A DNA stretch of 9,744 bases. Origin: Gammaproteobacteria bacterium UBA3498. GTDB lineage: Bacteria > Pseudomonadota > Gammaproteobacteria > Pseudomonadales > Pseudohongiellaceae. The stretch spans positions 8,065 to 17,808 of the forward strand of contig DFQD01000213.1 of NCBI GenBank assembly GCA_002377605.1, given 5' to 3'. The notes below the pieces were generated by a model that worked only from the letters and a program-made list of their open reading frames with translations, had not been told where the DNA came from and did no database searches. A program made the position numbers and the translations under genes. Below, in pieces: positions 7,542 to 9,744 of the stretch. Each line of letters starts with the position of its first letter. The first letter of the stretch is position 1.

Positions 7542-7907
7542 ATGCGTTTTATGTTCCGAATATTAATCGTAGTTGCCTTTCTAGTTACTGTGGTTTCTTG
7601 TAATAGTTTATTGCAAACGTCAGAACTCCCCTTTTCGGATGTTGTCGCAAATGAAGATGTTATGGGTAAATGGTCTCGCAGTTGTGCGCTGTGTCATGTA
7701 AGCGGTGTCGCTGATGCCCCGTTAGTCGGTGATTCAGACGAATGGGAACGTAGATTAGCCCAGGGAGAAGCAGTCGTTATAAGAAATGTGCTTGAGGGTC
7801 TAAATTCAATGCCGCCGCTAGGTTATTGTATGTCCTGCGAGATTAGCGACTACAGAGCCATGATTGGATTTATGGCAGGGACGAATGAGCGGCAATCGCA
7901 TCAATGA
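7542..7907 (+). CDS. Small cytochrome c5-like lipoprotein
   Basis: This 121-residue monohaem class I cytochrome c is probably an electron carrier tethered to a membrane facing the periplasm. Residues 1-19 are a lipoprotein signal ending in VVSC, with the lipidated Cys at 20 followed by Asn, which does not look like inner-membrane retention. The haem site is CALCH (48-52). The axial Met is M90 in MPPLG, followed by the CMSC pair (96-99) and a closing helix (DYRAMIGFMAG). The MPPxG plus CxxC combination is typical of the cytochrome c5 group. The frame stays open upstream to an ATG at 7434 inside the ankyrin gene, but only a start at 7542 (or 7551) gives a sensible signal peptide and avoids a long overlap. 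No clear ribosome site is present. It overlaps the FAD oxidoreductase start by four bases (ATGA), marking it as that enzyme's likely electron acceptor. Confidence 0.87.
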   Translation: MRFMFRILIVVAFLVTVVSCNSLLQTSELPFSDVVANEDVMGKWSRSCALCHVSGVADAPLVGDSDEWERRLAQGEAVVIRNVLEGLNSMPPLGYCMSCEISDYRAMIGFMAGTNERQSHQ

Positions 7908-9277
7908 AGAATAAAAAGCTTGAGCATTTAACTCGTCGTTCTTTTCTAGCATCAAGTTTGCGTGCGACTTTATTTGGCGCGGCTGCTGCAAAAGGGATTG
8001 CGGTAGCTCAGCAAACGCCATGGCGCAATTGGTCAGGCGGTCTCAGCTTCCAACCGCAAGGCCGATATGATGTCGCTGAAGAAGAGCAGTTAGTAGACCT
8101 GTTGAAAAGAACAGCTGGCGCCATACGTCCGGTAGGTTCTGGACATTCGTTTAGCCCACTCGTACCGACTGAAGGACATCTTGTAGTCATTGATCAACTT
8201 AATGGCATTCTTGATTACGACAACGATACCATGCAAGCGACTTTTGGAGCAGGCTCAAGATTAGGAGATCTGGGTGAGCCACTTTATAACATTGGTCAGG
8301 GAATGATGAATCTTCCAGATATTGATAGACAAACAGTTGCTGGTGCAACTGCTACCGGTACTCATGGAACCGGTATTAGATTCAAAAGCCTTTCCGGATA
8401 TATCACCGGGTTGCGTTTAATTACGCCGACTGGTGAAGTTTTAGACATCGATAATAGCAACGAAGATTTGTTTAATGCAGCTCGAGTAAATGTGGGATCC
8501 TTAGGAATAGTGACCCAGATTCGAATGCAAAATCGACGGGCTTATAAACTTAAAAAACGCGAATGGACTGCACCTACAGACGACTTGCTAACCGAGTTTG
8601 ACGAGCGTGTTGCCAATCACCGACATTTCGAAATATTCCCACTTGTGTATTCTGACTACTCGCTTGCTCTGTCTATCGATGAGACAGACGAACCTATAGG
8701 TCAGACTATCATTCCAGCAGAAGAAACCACGCTGGCAGATTTGCGGCCGCTTGGTGTGAATGCTACACCGGCAGAAAAGCTCGCTATGAACAATGCGCGG
8801 GCAGCAATCGCGGAGGTTACAGAAGCTGTCGACTATTCCTATAAACTCTTATCCAATATTCGGGTAAATCCGTTTAACGAGATGGAATATTCAGTTCCAG
8901 CAGAAGTTGGCGCTGAATGTGTCCGGGAAATTCTAAAAACAATTTATGATGAAGCAATCGATGTAGCGTTTCCATTGGAGTTTCGTTATGTCAGCCCAGA
9001 AGATCCATGGCTAAGCATGGCCTATGGTGACGAACCTCACGCAACTATTTCTATTCATCGAAATGCCAGCGAAGATTACCGACCTTACTTCGACAGGATC
9101 GAACCCATATTTTGGAAATACGGTGGTCGACCTCACTGGGGCAAGATTCATAGCCTGGGTTATAACCAGCTCGAACAGCTGTATCCTCGATACAAAGACT
9201 TTGTAGAAGTTCGTAAATCATTAGACCCAAATGGGCGTATGTTAAACGACCATTTGAGAAAGTTATTTATCGCTTGA
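7904..9277 (+). CDS. Tat-exported FAD-dependent oxidoreductase, D-arabinono-1,4-lactone oxidase family
   Basis: The 457-residue flavoenzyme belongs to the vanillyl-alcohol-oxidase superfamily, in the aldonolactone oxidase/alditol oxidase group. A Tat signal (TRRSFLAS at residues 10-17, then an Ala-rich stretch to about 36) sends it to the periplasm. The FAD-binding domain spans about 45-210: RPVGSGHSFSP (75-85), where H81 is at the position of the covalent flavin His in relatives, then GATATGTHGTG (147-157), LITPTGEVLDI (172-182) and NVGSLGIVT (196-204). The C-terminal substrate domain ends with the family motif GGRPHWGKIH (407-416) and LDPNGRMLNDHL. Family members oxidise sugar lactones or alditols; the substrate here cannot be told. 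Whether it reduces oxygen or a cytochrome is also undetermined, but the overlapping upstream cytochrome c gene favours dehydrogenase behaviour. It is the last gene of the operon. Family assignment is firm. Confidence 0.92.
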   Translation: MKNKKLEHLTRRSFLASSLRATLFGAAAAKGIAVAQQTPWRNWSGGLSFQPQGRYDVAEEEQLVDLLKRTAGAIRPVGSGHSFSPLVPTEGHLVVIDQLNGILDYDNDTMQATFGAGSRLGDLGEPLYNIGQGMMNLPDIDRQTVAGATATGTHGTGIRFKSLSGYITGLRLITPTGEVLDIDNSNEDLFNAARVNVGSLGIVTQIRMQNRRAYKLKKREWTAPTDDLLTEFDERVANHRHFEIFPLVYSDYSLALSIDETDEPIGQTIIPAEETTLADLRPLGVNATPAEKLAMNNARAAIAEVTEAVDYSYKLLSNIRVNPFNEMEYSVPAEVGAECVREILKTIYDEAIDVAFPLEFRYVSPEDPWLSMAYGDEPHATISIHRNASEDYRPYFDRIEPIFWKYGGRPHWGKIHSLGYNQLEQLYPRYKDFVEVRKSLDPNGRMLNDHLRKLFIA

Positions 9278-9286
9278 GAAAATTGA

Positions 9287-9315
9287 ACTAGCTACCAGGA
9301 AGCTTAGTAGCTAGT
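9287..9315. terminator. Inverted repeat between converging genes, possible bidirectional terminator
   Basis: ACTAGCTAC (9287-9295) and its exact complement GTAGCTAGT (9307-9315) form a 9-bp stem with an 11-base loop, 9 bases after the FAD enzyme stop and before the end of the minus-strand gene. Placement between convergent genes fits a transcription terminator. The stem is not GC rich and no T-run follows on either strand, so termination efficiency is uncertain. Confidence 0.45.
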
Positions 9316-9330
9316 CCTAATTAAGGTATG

Positions 9331-9744
9331 TTAGTCGTTTCCACTTCCTGCTTGCGCGGCACGTTGCTCAGTCATTCTTTCTCCACGCAATAAGTTAATC
9401 ATGCCGTAGTTACCTTCGTGACAACCGTATTCATAGAGTTGTCCAGCTACTTTTGTCAGAGGTAGTACGGCGACAATCTTGTCCGTGAAAGTGGTGGAAT
9501 CCTCCAGCGTCCAGTGGTAGTCAATAGTATCGTAAGCGACGCGAGTGAAGCGTTCGGTTAGCACTTTATTCTCACCGGTTCCATAACGGCCAAAACTTGG
9601 CAAAAGATTACTGAAGTTTTTAGTCTCGACTACTAGCGTATCGCCATCAAAGTAACCACGAGAATCACCAGTCCACAGGGTAATATTCTCATCGAGATTT
9701 GCATCGTTATCCAGAGGGATGATGCGAGCATCGTGAACCATCTC
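9331..9744 (-). CDS. Conserved protein of unknown function, C-terminal part, truncated by the window edge
   Basis: The frame is open to the right edge, giving the last 137 residues. An ATG at 9741 is preceded by an in-frame Glu and falls inside what looks like conserved sequence (EMVHDARIIPL), so the real start lies outside the window. I recognise the pattern as a recurrent family in environmental bacteria, but I know no assigned function. Conserved-looking blocks are LWTGDSRGYFDGDTLVVET, then ERFTRV, DYHWTLEDSTTFTD, and a closing YEYGCHEGNYGMINLLRGER. The block of Trp, Asp and Gly residues suggests a beta-rich, probably secreted fold, but the N-terminus that would show a signal peptide is missing. 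No classical catalytic motif is visible; the Cys-His pair in GCHEGN is a candidate functional site. It converges on the FAD enzyme gene and is therefore not part of that operon. Confidence 0.75.
   Translation of the reverse strand, partial: EMVHDARIIPLDNDANLDENITLWTGDSRGYFDGDTLVVETKNFSNLLPSFGRYGTGENKVLTERFTRVAYDTIDYHWTLEDSTTFTDKIVAVLPLTKVAGQLYEYGCHEGNYGMINLLRGERMTEQRAAQAGSGND

Overview
The window looks like a chromosomal segment from a Gram-negative, probably aquatic, proteobacterium. The evidence is several Sec, Tat and lipoprotein export signals, a cytochrome c5-type haem protein, and a pair of genes from families first named in planctomycetes (PSD/PSCyt and HXXSHH) that are also common in gammaproteobacteria and myxobacteria. 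A gammaproteobacterium is my best guess. It rests on family recall, not on a marker gene, since the window holds no rRNA, tRNA or ribosomal protein gene. I found no insertion sequence, integrase, CRISPR array or attachment site, and base composition looks even throughout.

Layout. (1) Positions 2-868, plus strand: the 3' part of a PqqB-like metallo-beta-lactamase-fold hydrolase whose true start lies left of the window. (2) Positions 874-2139, minus strand: a secreted serine hydrolase of the class C beta-lactamase/esterase family. It converges on gene 1 with a 5-base gap, and a perfect 22-bp palindrome sits at the junction. (3) Positions 2140-2353: a divergent intergenic region with a TATAAT box for the rightward genes and a hairpin plus Shine-Dalgarno for the leftward gene. 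(4) Positions 2354-9277, plus strand: five tightly packed genes, probably one operon. They encode a PSCyt1/DUF1587/DUF1595/DUF1592/DUF1588/DUF1585 protein with two CxxCH sites, a Tat-exported DUF1552 (HXXSHH) protein, a secreted ankyrin-repeat protein, a small cytochrome c5-like lipoprotein, and a Tat-exported FAD-dependent oxidoreductase of the aldonolactone oxidase family. Two junctions are ATGA overlaps, one gap is 4 bases and one is 31 bases. (5) A hairpin at 9287-9315. (6) Positions 9331-9744, minus strand: the 3' part of a conserved gene of unknown function running off the right edge.

How the genes may work together. All five operon products carry an export signal, so the operon seems to build a periplasmic or outer-membrane-associated redox module. 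The simplest reading is that the FAD enzyme oxidises a sugar lactone or alditol-like substrate and passes electrons to the small cytochrome c encoded just upstream. The ankyrin protein could act as a scaffold. The haem-binding DUF1592 protein and the DUF1552 protein would form a second, functionally undefined unit. This is inference: neither the substrate nor the electron route can be read from the sequence. The large-domain pair (DUF1592 plus DUF1552) has no assigned biochemical role that I know of, which makes this operon the most interesting part of the window.
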